Assembly: GCA_038134285.1 (NCBI GenBank)
Contig: JAYPUW010000003.1
Location: 62,001 to 126,000 of the forward strand
Direction: 5' to 3'
DNA length: 64,000 nt
Source: UBA3478 sp038134285
GTDB lineage: Bacteria; Bacteroidota; Bacteroidia; Flavobacteriales; Flavobacteriaceae
Position 1 is the first letter of the stretch, and every line of letters begins with the position of its first letter. Below the pieces are notes generated by a model. The model did not search any database and was not told the DNA's origin. It saw only the letters and a list, made by a program, of their open reading frames with translations. Below are positions 33,811 to 43,549 of this stretch, piece by piece. The position numbers and the translations under genes were made by a program.

Positions 33811-35540
33811 ATTTTAGCTTGACGGGTGTAAAGGTCAAAATAGCGTCCTTTCTTTTCAAAAAGGTCTTCATGAGTCCCTTGCTCTACAATTTCTCCCTTC
33901 TCTAAGACTATAATCTTATCTGCATTCCGTATGGTACTCAAGCGGTGGGCAATGACTATTGTGGCCCTCCCTTTGGTAAGAGTGGCTAAACTTTGCTGAA
34001 TGAGCGCCTCGCTCTCGGTATCAAGACTAGAGGTGGCCTCGTCTAAAATGAGCAGTTCAGGATTCGCGAGTAATGCACGTGCGATTGCCACACGTTGGCG
34101 CTGACCTCCTGAGAGTTTCACGCCACGTTCCCCGATAACCGTTTCAATTCCGTTTTCGAAGCGGTCTACAAACTCTTTCACATGAGCGGCGTTCAAGGCC
34201 TCCTCTAAAGCGTTTTCAGAAGCATCGGGATTCACAAAAAGGAGGTTCTCTTTGAGTGTGCCATCGAATAAAAAGTCGTCTTGCAACACCACACCAAGTT
34301 TTGAGCGATAGTCCGATAGCGATAAGTCTAACATGGGCTTTCCATTGACCCAGAGCGATCCTTGAGCAGGGGTAAGATAACTTGCTGCGATGCTTGCTAG
34401 GGTTGATTTGCCAGCCCCAGAAGTACCGACTAAGGCCACGACCTCGCCCCGCCTTACCTCTAGATTGATGTCTTTTAATACCAATTGGTCTTCTTCATAG
34501 GCGTAGCTTACACCTTTAAACCGCAGCTGCTCTAATGGTTCTTTAAAGGCTTTACTTCCTGAAGTCTCGTATTCAGAGACTTCGGCGAGTAATTCTTCGG
34601 TGCGGTCTAGACCTGCTAGTGCATCGGTAATTTCTGTGCCCACACTGGTAAGCTGGAAAATCGGGCTAATGAGGAGTCCTAATAAAAAGGTAAACTGAAG
34701 AAATGCCCCAAGAGTGAGTTGATCGTTAATGATATAATATCCGCCTATACCTGTAATGACTGTTGTGGCGATACCTGCCAGTAGTATAGAACTCGAGCTC
34801 ACCAAGGCCATGTAAATCATCGACTTTTTGATATTGTCAAACAGGCGGTGGATTCCTTTATTGAAGCTGGCTTCTTCACTTTTTTCTGCATGAAATCCTT
34901 TAACAATGCGAATACCCGCCAAGGTTTCAGTTAATCGACCCTTTACCTCGGCTTCAATTTTACCTCGCTCTCTAAAGACCGGACGAACCACTGAAAAAGC
35001 CTTGATTGCCACGACGGCGAAAAGGGCTAAAGGAGCTAAGCTGAATAGTGTCAAAGGAGGGCTTATACGGATGAGCAACACAAAGGCAACTGCTGCCGTA
35101 AAGAGTCCTCCGATCAATTGTACGAGTCCTGTGCCCACTAGACTTTTAACGCCTTCAACGTCTTTCATTACCCGTGAAACTAAGGCCCCGCTTTGGGTAT
35201 TATCAAAAAAGCGAACCGGAAGCGATAAGACTTTGCGCTGTACCTCTGCTCTTAGTTCAGTGATTAGGTATTGCGCTTGAACGCTCACAAGTTTAGTGAG
35301 CATGAAACTCGTAACCGCCTGAATTACCAAAGCAATCAGAACAATAATCACCAGATTTTTAATCCCGACTAAGTCTTGATTGGGAATCAATTCGTCGATG
35401 AAACGTCGCATGGCCATTGGCGCTACAAAAGAGGCACTTTTGCTGACGATTATCAGTAGTAATCCTACAATCACCACTCTGATTCTAGGGATGATGATGG
35501 TTTTGAAGGCCTTTTTTAGGCTTGATTTGGGGCTTGACAT
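33807..35540 (-). CDS. ABC exporter, fused membrane and ATPase domains
   Basis: A 577-residue half-transporter with six membrane helices (about 1-315) and a C-terminal ATPase: VALVGTSGAGKSTLA (Walker A), LSGGQRQRVAIARA (signature), LLILDEATSSLD (Walker B) and the switch His in VIAHRLSTI. It is of the MsbA/BmrA-like class; lipids or drugs are possible substrates. The start ATG is preceded by TATCTTTG with only 4 bp between. It diverges from the acylase gene. Confidence 0.93.
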   Translation of the reverse strand: MSSPKSSLKKAFKTIIIPRIRVVIVGLLLIIVSKSASFVAPMAMRRFIDELIPNQDLVGIKNLVIIVLIALVIQAVTSFMLTKLVSVQAQYLITELRAEVQRKVLSLPVRFFDNTQSGALVSRVMKDVEGVKSLVGTGLVQLIGGLFTAAVAFVLLIRISPPLTLFSLAPLALFAVVAIKAFSVVRPVFRERGKIEAEVKGRLTETLAGIRIVKGFHAEKSEEASFNKGIHRLFDNIKKSMIYMALVSSSSILLAGIATTVITGIGGYYIINDQLTLGAFLQFTFLLGLLISPIFQLTSVGTEITDALAGLDRTEELLAEVSEYETSGSKAFKEPLEQLRFKGVSYAYEEDQLVLKDINLEVRRGEVVALVGTSGAGKSTLASIAASYLTPAQGSLWVNGKPMLDLSLSDYRSKLGVVLQDDFLFDGTLKENLLFVNPDASENALEEALNAAHVKEFVDRFENGIETVIGERGVKLSGGQRQRVAIARALLANPELLILDEATSSLDTESEALIQQSLATLTKGRATIVIAHRLSTIRNADKIIVLEKGEIVEQGTHEDLFEKKGRYFDLYTRQAKI

Positions 35541-35544
35541 GTGA

Positions 35545-35552
35545 CAAAGATA
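35545..35552 (-). promoter_or_regulatory. -7 element (TATCTTTG) of the ABC exporter gene
   Basis: An exact TAnnTTTG on the minus strand, 4 bp before the ATG at 35540, implying an essentially leaderless message. Confidence 0.5.
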
Positions 35553-35630
35553 CCTTGCCCTTTAGGATTAGCGTACAGTAGGGTCATTTATCTTCAAATG
35601 ATTTTGCTACCTTTTTCAAAAAATTGGATC

Positions 35631-37823
35631 ATGCGTAAGTTTCCTCTTTTTCACGCCATCGCTTTTGTATTTTTCTTCTTGCTAAGTTGTTCTGACACTA
35701 CTGAAGTAGATCGCCTTGAGTCTATAGCCGAACGTGTAGAAATTATACGTGATGATTTTGGTGTACCTCATATATATGCGAAAACAGATGCCGATGCCGT
35801 ATTCGGAATGCTATTCGCTCAGTGCGAAGATGACTTTAATCGTGTCGAGCAAAATTATATTTGGGCAATAGGTCGCTTGGCAGAGATAGATGGCGAATCG
35901 GCGCTTTATAGTGATGTTCGTGTACGCCTTTTTATGACCCAAGACGAGGCTAAAGAGGCCTACGAAAACAGTCCACAGTGGTTGCGTGACCTATGTGACG
36001 CTTTTGCAGACGGAATCAATTACTACCTCTATACGCATCCAGAAGTTGAACCCCGATTATTGACACATTTTGAGCCATGGATGCCTTTTTATTTCAGTGA
36101 GGGAAGTATAGGCGGAGATATCGAACGCATCTCAACGGCAAAGATTAAAGCGATGTACGATGGTGATGTTCAGAACACGGTGGCCCAAGTTGACGCTCGA
36201 CCTGTAGCCCAAGAGTTGCTTTCACTTTACGAAGAGCCAGCCGGATCGAATGGAATCGCGGTTAATGGATCGATGACCGCCTCGGGGAACGCCATGTTAC
36301 TCATTAATCCGCACACTTCTTTTTTCTTTAGAGGAGAAATGCACGTGGTGAGTGAAGAGGGTTTAAATGCCTATGGAGCAGTTACCTGGGGGCAGTTTTT
36401 CATCTACCAAGGGTTCAATGAAAAAACCGGATGGATGCACACCTCAACCTACACCGACGTAATTGATGAATACGTTGAAACCATTCGCAGTAGCCAAAGC
36501 GGTAAAGAATACCTCTACGGAGATACCTGGAGGCCTATCGATTCGCTTGAGCAGTCTTTCTCAATAAAAACTGACCAGGGACTACAAAAGAAGACCTTAA
36601 CCCTTTACCGCACGCATCACGGGCCCATTACACATCAGATCGAAGGGCAAAAGACGGCTACCGCAATGATGTGGAGTCCGGCTAAAGCATTAGAGCAATC
36701 GTTTGCAAGAACCAAGCAATCTAACTACCAGGGATTCAGAGCAATGATGGATCTAAAGACCAATTCATCAAACAATACTGTTTACGCTGATGCTGATCAA
36801 AACATTGCCTATTGGCACGGAAACTTTATCCCTGAGCGCGATACGCGATTTGACTTTTCGAAACCGGTTGACGGGTCTGATCCTGATACAGATTGGAAAG
36901 GTTTGCATGATGTTTCTGAACACATCACTCTGCTCAACCCCTCTACAAATTGGGTGCAAAACTGTAATTCTACCCCTTTTACTGCGGCAGGCACAGATAG
37001 TCCAAAGCCAGAGAATTACCCCTACTATATGAGTACTGCCCCTGAAAATTTTAGAGGAGTGCACGCGATAGAACTCTTACAACAACCGAATAGACATACC
37101 TTAGAATCGTTGATTGAACTGGCATACGACACCTATCTTCCGGCCTTTGAAGCCTTAATTCCGGGTCTGATTCAAGACTTTGATCGGTCTCCTGAGCCTC
37201 AAGTGGCAGAAGAGATAGCGCTATTACGCAATTGGGATTTTCGTACCTCTAAAACGAGCAAGGCGATGACCCTAGCGCACTTCTATTCTACCGAAATGTA
37301 TACTATCGCACCTCGACCAGACGGATACAGCCCGATGGAACTCATGACCTATTGGGGTAGTGAACGCGATTTAGGAGCTATCCGGATCGAGGCTTTAAAA
37401 ACAGTTGTCGCCCAGCTTCAAGAAGACTTTGGCACCTCTCAAATCGAATGGGCTGAGGTGAATCGCTATCAGCGTATTGACGGAGCCATCCGCCAAGCCT
37501 TTAACGATAGTTTGCCAAGCGTTGGTATTAGTCACGCGAGCGGAAGATGGGGTGCTCTGGCCGCTTATGGAGCGCAATACTCGAACAATACTAAAAAGAT
37601 TTACGGAACACGAGGCAATAGTTTTGTAGCTGTGGTAGAGTTTGGTGAAAAGGTGAGAGCAAAGTCGCTCCTAGCAGGAGGTCAGAGTGGCGACCCTCAA
37701 TCAAGACACTTTGACGATCAGGTCGAGCTCTATGCTGAGGGCTTATTCAAAGAAGTTCCTTATTACAGAGAAGATGTGCTTAAACGCGCAATAGTGACCT
37801 ATCAACCCGGTAAGCGCTATTGA
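35631..37823 (+). CDS. Penicillin-acylase-type Ntn hydrolase, lipoprotein
   Basis: A 730-residue protein with a lipoprotein signal (FFFLLSC). The pattern EIIRDDFGVPHIYAKTDADAVFG begins the alpha-chain; GSNGIAV contains the autocatalytic cut site, so Ser206 becomes the N-terminal nucleophile of the beta-chain; NPHTSFFFRGE follows. The family includes AHL acylases, cephalosporin acylases and other amide hydrolases. The substrate here is unknown. ATG 35631 gives a proper signal peptide, unlike the open frame upstream. It overlaps the convergent secreted-protein gene by 7 bp. Confidence 0.92.
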   Translation: MRKFPLFHAIAFVFFFLLSCSDTTEVDRLESIAERVEIIRDDFGVPHIYAKTDADAVFGMLFAQCEDDFNRVEQNYIWAIGRLAEIDGESALYSDVRVRLFMTQDEAKEAYENSPQWLRDLCDAFADGINYYLYTHPEVEPRLLTHFEPWMPFYFSEGSIGGDIERISTAKIKAMYDGDVQNTVAQVDARPVAQELLSLYEEPAGSNGIAVNGSMTASGNAMLLINPHTSFFFRGEMHVVSEEGLNAYGAVTWGQFFIYQGFNEKTGWMHTSTYTDVIDEYVETIRSSQSGKEYLYGDTWRPIDSLEQSFSIKTDQGLQKKTLTLYRTHHGPITHQIEGQKTATAMMWSPAKALEQSFARTKQSNYQGFRAMMDLKTNSSNNTVYADADQNIAYWHGNFIPERDTRFDFSKPVDGSDPDTDWKGLHDVSEHITLLNPSTNWVQNCNSTPFTAAGTDSPKPENYPYYMSTAPENFRGVHAIELLQQPNRHTLESLIELAYDTYLPAFEALIPGLIQDFDRSPEPQVAEEIALLRNWDFRTSKTSKAMTLAHFYSTEMYTIAPRPDGYSPMELMTYWGSERDLGAIRIEALKTVVAQLQEDFGTSQIEWAEVNRYQRIDGAIRQAFNDSLPSVGISHASGRWGALAAYGAQYSNNTKKIYGTRGNSFVAVVEFGEKVRAKSLLAGGQSGDPQSRHFDDQVELYAEGLFKEVPYYREDVLKRAIVTYQPGKRY

Positions 37824-38470
37824 TTCGGAAGGTCGGGTTTTTTGACAATCACAATCTTGGCGGTTGCCCCAGTAGAGAGCATCCAATTGTTGTTGTGAAT
37901 CACCTTTCCTTCTTCATCTAGGGCAAGTACTTGTGCGGTATTGAGTCCGATATATCCTTGATTTAAGGCTTTGAACTCTACGGTGTTGAAACCTTCTTTC
38001 AGCGGTACTTCAAGCTGTTTAAACCGCCCACTCAATAGGGCGTTGTATTCAACCACTTGATCGTTAACTACAATTAGAATACGATCGCCGTCAATCTCTC
38101 CATGGTCGCGCATGGCAATACCAATCACATTTGAGTGTGTCGTCACATCACCAAGGTAGACGTCGCCTGTAATGCGATTTGAATCTGCCTTCTCAGTTTG
38201 AGCAATCCTAGGGTCAATTACCAAGTCAAATCCGGCTGATTTCAGATTTTTTTGTTGCAGCATGTCGGGGCCCTTAGGATCTTTGATCAGTTGATCGCTC
38301 AGTATCGAAGGCATTTTCAAGAGCGTTCTGGTATTTGCCTTTTGTACCCCTTTGTTGGGTTCAGTTCCTTTTATAATGGGTCGTGCTGTGGGTATATCGC
38401 CTTGCGCGAATCCCCAACTGACTGATACTGCGATCAGAGCAAATACCAAAATGAATTTATGTGAACCCAC
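37817..38470 (-). CDS. Secreted protein of unknown function
   Basis: A 217-residue protein with a GTG start and a signal peptide (LVFALIAVSVSWGFAQ). Its mature part contains VYLGDVTTHSNVIGIAMRDHGEIDGDRI and PLKEGFNTVEFKALNQGYIGLNTAQV, looking like a beta-sandwich binding domain. I do not recognise a named family beyond its resemblance to secreted proteins of Bacteroidota. It is transcribed divergently from the sugar symporter operon. Confidence 0.75.
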   Translation of the reverse strand: MGSHKFILVFALIAVSVSWGFAQGDIPTARPIIKGTEPNKGVQKANTRTLLKMPSILSDQLIKDPKGPDMLQQKNLKSAGFDLVIDPRIAQTEKADSNRITGDVYLGDVTTHSNVIGIAMRDHGEIDGDRILIVVNDQVVEYNALLSGRFKQLEVPLKEGFNTVEFKALNQGYIGLNTAQVLALDEEGKVIHNNNWMLSTGATAKIVIVKKPDLPNQ

Positions 38471-38472
38471 TA

Positions 38473-38496
38473 CAATTTAGAAAAAGGTCTAAATTG
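38473..38496. promoter_or_regulatory. Perfect 8-bp inverted repeat in the secreted-protein/symporter divergent region
   Basis: CAATTTAG (38473-38480), spacer AAAAAGGT, CTAAATTG (38489-38496). It abuts the minus-strand -7 element (38497-38504) and covers the start region of the secreted-protein gene. It is 28 bp upstream of the symporter ATG, where it could also act as an operator. Confidence 0.5.
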
Positions 38497-38504
38497 CAAA
38501 GTTA
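38497..38504 (-). promoter_or_regulatory. -7 element (TAACTTTG) of the secreted-protein gene
   Basis: An exact TAnnTTTG, 26 bp before the GTG at 38470. The inverted repeat immediately follows it. Confidence 0.5.
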
Positions 38505-38524
38505 TGAATCCTAACTAAGACTTT

Positions 38525-40195
38525 ATGGAGACCATTGGAGGTATCGACTTTGCCGTAATCGGATTGTATTTCATACTTATTTTTGCCATCGCGGCCTATG
38601 TGACTAAAAAAGAAAGGGCTTCAAGCAGCGCTCAGGGGTATTTCTTGGGTGGACGGGATTTAGGATGGTTCGCCATTGGAGCCTCATTATTTGCAAGTAA
38701 TATAGGTTCTGAGCACCTCATCGGGCTCTCAGGATCTGGGGCAAGAGGCGCTTTTCCTGAGGCACAATTCGAGATACTCGCTTCTTTGATTCTACTTCTT
38801 CTGGGCTGGATTTTTGTTCCGTTTTACCTGAAGAGTGGGGTCTTTACCATGCCCGAATTTTTAGAGCGACGCTACAATAGAGGAGCTCGAGTATATCTCT
38901 CGGTAGTTTCAATCATCTCTTATGTGCTCACCAAAATTTCGTTTACCATTTTCGCCGGAGCCCTCGTTTTTGAGGTGTTATTAGGTATTCCGTTTTGGAC
39001 AGGAGCCCTAATTACTGTATTGGCTACTGGTATATACACGGCTCTCGGAGGCTTAAAGGCGGTAATTTATACCGATATGGTACAAGCCGTGATCTTTATA
39101 ATCGGAGGTATTTTGGCGACCTATTTTGGTCTTCAGGCCATCGGTGGATGGTCTAATGTGACCCTTGCAATTCAAGAAAATGCCCCTGATGCAGACACCT
39201 TCATGAGCCTGTGGCGCAATAAAGAATATCCATGGACGGGGGTACTCTTGGGAGCTCCAATTTTAGGTATTTGGTATTGGTGTACCGACCAGTACATTGT
39301 GCAACGTGTACTTTCAGCCAAAGATATTTCAACTGCGCGTAAAGGAACCATCTTTGGTTCATTATTAAAACTGTTACCGCTGTTCATCTTTATCTTTCCA
39401 GGAATCATCGCCTATGCACTTTCGGTAACCACGTATCCTGACCTATTTACGGTTACCAATCCTATAACTGGCGAGGTGCGTACGACCACCGATGCAGCGC
39501 TTCCGGCCTTGATTTTACGGGTGCTTCCTGTGGGTGTTCGAGGTCTAGTAGTCGCCGGTTTCTTGGCTGCACTGATGAGTTCACTCTCTTCGGTATTTAA
39601 CAGTACCTCTACCTTATTCACCTTTGATTTCTATAAGCGTTGGCGTCCGAATGCTACTGAAAAGCAATTAGTCTTAGTGGGCCGATTGGCTACTGTGGTG
39701 CTAGTGATCGTGGGCTTGGCATGGATTCCATTTATGCGTCAACTCACCGAAGGCGGTGGTATTTACCGCTACCTTCAAAGCGTTCAAGCTTATGTGTCGC
39801 CACCGATAGCGGCGGCTTTCTTGCTGGGAATTTTCTATAAAAAGATCAATTCAAAAGGGGCGATCGCAGCGCTCTGGACAGGATTTGTGCTCGGAATGGC
39901 GCGTCTGGTCCTAGAGTATCTCACCCAAGAGTCAGGATTGGTCTTAAATCCTGACGGAATGATTTATTCCTTGGTGACCATGAACTTCTTGCACTATGCC
40001 ATTTTCTTGTTTGTTGTTAGCATTTCAGTGATGGTTGCAGTCAGTTTGGCAAATGCCAAAAAAGCTCCTCCGGTCGAAGAAGCCTTGGTGTACCAGTACA
40101 ATACGGGTACAAAAGAAAAAAGTCCGGCGATCGAACGTTATCTTTCGATTATGATCATCGCTGTGGTGCTCTTTTTGTGGTGGTATTTTAGGTAA
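38525..40195 (+). CDS. Sodium:solute symporter (SSS/SGLT family)
   Basis: A 556-residue inner-membrane transporter with about 14 helices. FLGGRDLGWFAIGASLFASNIGSEHLIGLSGSGA, the SGLT-type early signature, is clear. Members move sugars, myo-inositol or similar solutes with sodium. A GH13 enzyme begins 8 bp downstream, so a sugar released from alpha-glucans is a likely cargo. The ATG is chosen by length and position. The promoter is not evident on the plus strand; an inverted repeat lies upstream. Confidence 0.94.
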   Translation: METIGGIDFAVIGLYFILIFAIAAYVTKKERASSSAQGYFLGGRDLGWFAIGASLFASNIGSEHLIGLSGSGARGAFPEAQFEILASLILLLLGWIFVPFYLKSGVFTMPEFLERRYNRGARVYLSVVSIISYVLTKISFTIFAGALVFEVLLGIPFWTGALITVLATGIYTALGGLKAVIYTDMVQAVIFIIGGILATYFGLQAIGGWSNVTLAIQENAPDADTFMSLWRNKEYPWTGVLLGAPILGIWYWCTDQYIVQRVLSAKDISTARKGTIFGSLLKLLPLFIFIFPGIIAYALSVTTYPDLFTVTNPITGEVRTTTDAALPALILRVLPVGVRGLVVAGFLAALMSSLSSVFNSTSTLFTFDFYKRWRPNATEKQLVLVGRLATVVLVIVGLAWIPFMRQLTEGGGIYRYLQSVQAYVSPPIAAAFLLGIFYKKINSKGAIAALWTGFVLGMARLVLEYLTQESGLVLNPDGMIYSLVTMNFLHYAIFLFVVSISVMVAVSLANAKKAPPVEEALVYQYNTGTKEKSPAIERYLSIMIIAVVLFLWWYFR

Positions 40196-40203
40196 ATTGT
40201 AGT

Positions 40204-42081
40204 ATGCACATTCGATTAGGCCTTCTGCTTTTTGTAATCTTAGGGCTACAGATTGATGCTGAGGCTCAAATTAAACGTATCGATCCGCCACATTGGTGGG
40301 TCAATATGCATCATGACGATCTTCAGTTGATGATTCACGGAGAGCAGGTGGGTAGCTACAAGGTATCTATTGAAGAAGACGGGGTAAGCCTTCTGAGTGT
40401 CCACCGCGCTAGGAGTTTGAATTATCTCTTTGTAGACCTTAGAGTGACAGCTCAAAAGGCAAAGACTATCACACTTGTTCTTGAGAAAGACGGCTCGAGA
40501 GTAGAGCAATCTTACGAACTGAAAGCTCGAACGCATTCGGCCGAGTTTATAAGGGGATTCGATGCTTCTGACGCAATATTTTTGTTGACTCCTGATCGCT
40601 TTGCTAATGGTGATCCTGATAATGATTATTTCGCTTCTCTTCGCGCTCCTCTGCCCAATCGTGAAGACGATTACGGTCGTCATGGGGGCGACATCAGAGG
40701 TATAATTAACAGTCTAGAGTACATTGAGTCTTTAGGATTCACCACGATTTGGACTGGACCTATGCTCATCAACGATATGCCCGATCAGTCGTACCACGGC
40801 TACGCAATCACAGATCATTATAAAGTAGATCCGCGTTTCGGGACCCTTGAAGAGTACCAAGAGCTTGCAGATCAAATGCGCAAACGTGGGATGAAACTGA
40901 TCATGGATCAAATCAACAACCATTGCGGATCACTGCATTGGTGGATGGACGATTTGCCCTTTGATGACTGGTTGAACGGACAAGCCAATTACCTCGAGAA
41001 GCAAGAGATTACTTATGCTAGTCATAGGCGAACGACCCTTCAAGACCCTTACGCCGCGCAGAAAGACCTTGAAGCTATGACCGAAGGTTGGTTTGTGTCG
41101 ACGATGCCCGATTTCAATCACCGCAATCCTTACTTGGCCCGATATATTATTCAGAACAGTATCTGGTGGATCGAAACCTTGGGGCTGGGAGGCATCCGAC
41201 AAGACACCCAACCTTATAACGATCCAGCGTTTATGAGTCAATGGGCAGGCGCCATCATGGAGGCCTATCCGCATTTTTCTATTGTAGGAGAAGAGTGGAG
41301 CTATAACCCGATGCGTATCGCTTACTGGCAAGAGGGTAATCAAAATAGCAACGGATATCAATCTAATATGAATGCTGTATTTGACTTTCCGTTGCAAGGC
41401 GCACTCAGCGCGTCACTTAAAGAGGAAGAGAGTTGGGACACAGGATTGATCAAATGGTATGAAGCCTTGTCAAACGACTTTATCTATCCCGATCCGAATA
41501 CCTTGGTGTTCATGGCTGATAATCACGATATGGACCGTCTCTTTACCCAGATAGACGAAGACCCAAGTTTGCATAAGATGGCGCTGGCGCTTCTTGCGGT
41601 AAGTCCTCGTACTCCTCAACTCTACTACGGAACAGAAATTCTAATGCAAAACACGGCCAAGCCCCACGACCACGGACTTATTCGCACTGATTTTCCTGGA
41701 GGATGGAAAGGCGACAAGGTCAACGCCTTCACAGGCAAGGGTTTGACTCATGAACAGCTTGAGGTACAGACACTCACGCGTAAACTCTTTCGTTATAGAA
41801 AAAAGAGCAGGGAATTATCTGAGGGAAGAACCTTGCATTATGCCCCAGCAGATGGGGTTTATGTGCTGTCGCGATACACCCATAACAAGCGTGTAACCCT
41901 TTTCGTCAATAAGGCTGCCACCAAGTCAGAACTCAGTCTAAAAGATTATGAAGAACTTTCACTTCGTCCTGGGCAATCGCTTTATGATATTGTAGATGAA
42001 ACTCATTTTAAGGCCTCTACCCACCTCCCATTGGCTCCGAGATCTTTTCTTTTAATTGAATCTTCTGATGAAAACCATTAA
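40204..42081 (+). CDS. GH13 alpha-glucan hydrolase (cyclomaltodextrinase/neopullulanase-like), secreted
   Basis: A 625-residue protein with a signal peptide (IDAEAQ), an N-terminal beta-sandwich (about 25-110), a GH13 barrel (DAIFLLTPDRFANGDPDND, nucleophile D334 in GGIRQDTQPYND, acid/base E363 in VGEEWSY, D442 in ADNHDMD) and a C-terminal beta domain. It should hydrolyse alpha-1,4-glucans or cyclodextrins in the periplasm. It follows the symporter by 8 bp and overlaps the glycerophosphodiesterase by 14 bp, forming a three-gene operon. Confidence 0.94.
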   Translation: MHIRLGLLLFVILGLQIDAEAQIKRIDPPHWWVNMHHDDLQLMIHGEQVGSYKVSIEEDGVSLLSVHRARSLNYLFVDLRVTAQKAKTITLVLEKDGSRVEQSYELKARTHSAEFIRGFDASDAIFLLTPDRFANGDPDNDYFASLRAPLPNREDDYGRHGGDIRGIINSLEYIESLGFTTIWTGPMLINDMPDQSYHGYAITDHYKVDPRFGTLEEYQELADQMRKRGMKLIMDQINNHCGSLHWWMDDLPFDDWLNGQANYLEKQEITYASHRRTTLQDPYAAQKDLEAMTEGWFVSTMPDFNHRNPYLARYIIQNSIWWIETLGLGGIRQDTQPYNDPAFMSQWAGAIMEAYPHFSIVGEEWSYNPMRIAYWQEGNQNSNGYQSNMNAVFDFPLQGALSASLKEEESWDTGLIKWYEALSNDFIYPDPNTLVFMADNHDMDRLFTQIDEDPSLHKMALALLAVSPRTPQLYYGTEILMQNTAKPHDHGLIRTDFPGGWKGDKVNAFTGKGLTHEQLEVQTLTRKLFRYRKKSRELSEGRTLHYAPADGVYVLSRYTHNKRVTLFVNKAATKSELSLKDYEELSLRPGQSLYDIVDETHFKASTHLPLAPRSFLLIESSDENH

Positions 42082-42820
42082 TCTTATTCTGTTGACACTG
42101 CTTATGAGCGCTTGTACTTCTTCTGTTTCTGAACTGTATGTTATCGGTCATCGCGGGGCAATGGGATACGAGACCGAGAATACATTGGCTTCTGTGGAGA
42201 AGGCTGTTGAATTGGGTGTGCCCATGATAGAAATAGATGTTTTTAAAATTGCTTCAGGAGAACTTGTGGTATTTCACGACGATGAAGTAGATAAGCTCAC
42301 CGACGGAAGTGGCCCTATTGAAGCCAAGAATCTCGAAGAGGTAAAGGCTTTAACTCTTGAGGGCGGACATCGCATACCGACACTCATCGAGGTGCTCGAC
42401 GCGCTTGACAAACGCACTTCATTGAATATCGAACTAAAGGGGTCTAATACTGCCGATGATTCGGTGCGCATCGTTCGCGCGTATATCGCCGAACACGGAT
42501 ATACGGCAGATCAGTTTGTATTCTCAAGTTTTAAGTGGGAAGAGCTTGATCGGGTGCGTGAATTGGATAAGCAGTTCGACATTGCAGTACTAACCGGAGA
42601 AGATCCGCTCGATGCCATGAGCAAAGCTCAAGAGCTTAATGCTATTGCGATTAATCCGTGGTATAAAAGCGTGACGGCTGAAAATGTTCAGGCTATCCAT
42701 GAGGCTGGCTTTAAGGTATATACCTATACCGTCAATGAGCCGGAAGACATCGCCTTGATGCGCTCGTATAAGGTGGACGGAATCTTCTGCAACTATCCCG
42801 ACCGAGCCTTAACTCAGTAA
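42068..42820 (+). CDS. Glycerophosphodiester phosphodiesterase, lipoprotein
   Basis: A 250-residue lipoprotein (LLMSAC, Cys16). GHRGAMGYETENT (H28), MIEIDVFKIASGELVVFHDDEV and LNIELKG make up the GDPD catalytic core (His, Glu/Asp metal site, second His). It splits glycerophosphodiesters to glycerol-3-phosphate and an alcohol. The ATG at 42068 falls inside the GH13 gene and gives a good lipoprotein signal. The convergent glpF and glpK genes, ending 12 bp inside it, suggest use of glycerol from phospholipids. Confidence 0.94.
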   Translation: MKTINLILLTLLMSACTSSVSELYVIGHRGAMGYETENTLASVEKAVELGVPMIEIDVFKIASGELVVFHDDEVDKLTDGSGPIEAKNLEEVKALTLEGGHRIPTLIEVLDALDKRTSLNIELKGSNTADDSVRIVRAYIAEHGYTADQFVFSSFKWEELDRVRELDKQFDIAVLTGEDPLDAMSKAQELNAIAINPWYKSVTAENVQAIHEAGFKVYTYTVNEPEDIALMRSYKVDGIFCNYPDRALTQ

Positions 42821-43546
42821 AGAAAATAAGAGGGCGGCAAAGGCTGCTCCGCAGAGCGGCCCAATAACAGGAATCCATGAATATGACCAATTTCCGTCAG
42901 CTTTCTCTTTAACCGGAAGAAGCGCATGCGCAATTCTCGGACCTAAATCTCGTGCAGGGTTAATCGCGTAACCTGTGGTTCCTCCAAGCGACAAACCAAT
43001 ACCCCATACGACGATGGCTACGGGTAGGGCTCCAATAGATCCCATTCCGATTTTCTCGCCCGAAGCCAAAAGCTCTGGATCTGTAAAATGCAATATGGCG
43101 AATAAGAGTACGAAGGCCCCGATGAATTCACTGAAAAAGTTTTGTGCCACATTGGCGTACTCTGGCGCTGTGCAAAAAACACCTCTTCTCGTTTCAAGGC
43201 TTTCGGTCGCCTTGAAGTGATCCTTATACATAAACCACACGCTGAAAGAGGCCGCAATCGCCCCCGCAAATTGCACGCCCACATAACTGATAAATTCATT
43301 TATTGTCAAGCTACCATTGATCAAGAGTGCGAGGCTTACCGCGGGGTTGAGGTGAGCGCCACTGATAGGCCCTGCTATGACAACACCTACATACACAGCG
43401 AAGGCCCATCCTGCACAAATCAGTACCCATGCGCTGGCGCTGCTAAATGATCCTTTGGTGTTCTTTAAAGAGACGTTGGCGTTTACCCCGAGTCCAAGGA
43501 GCATCATAAGGTAGGTGCCAAAAAATTCTGAAACGAGTGTATTCAT
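42809..43546 (-). CDS. glpF: Glycerol facilitator / aquaglyceroporin
   Basis: A 245-residue MIP channel with six helices and both NPA boxes: GAHLNPAVSLALLI near residue 65 and GYAINPARDLGPR near 195. The Asp after the second box (NPARDLGPR) is the glycerol-channel marker. The gene lies 3 bp downstream of glpK, so it is in the same operon. It should admit glycerol across the inner membrane for GlpK. Confidence 0.95.
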   Translation of the reverse strand: MNTLVSEFFGTYLMMLLGLGVNANVSLKNTKGSFSSASAWVLICAGWAFAVYVGVVIAGPISGAHLNPAVSLALLINGSLTINEFISYVGVQFAGAIAASFSVWFMYKDHFKATESLETRRGVFCTAPEYANVAQNFFSEFIGAFVLLFAILHFTDPELLASGEKIGMGSIGALPVAIVVWGIGLSLGGTTGYAINPARDLGPRIAHALLPVKEKADGNWSYSWIPVIGPLCGAAFAALLFSLLS

Positions 43547-43549
43547 GGT

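Noticed and set aside
35584..35601. TCATTT-ATCTTC-AAATGA dyad before the acylase gene
   Set aside because: Six-base AT-rich arms; too weak to separate from chance.
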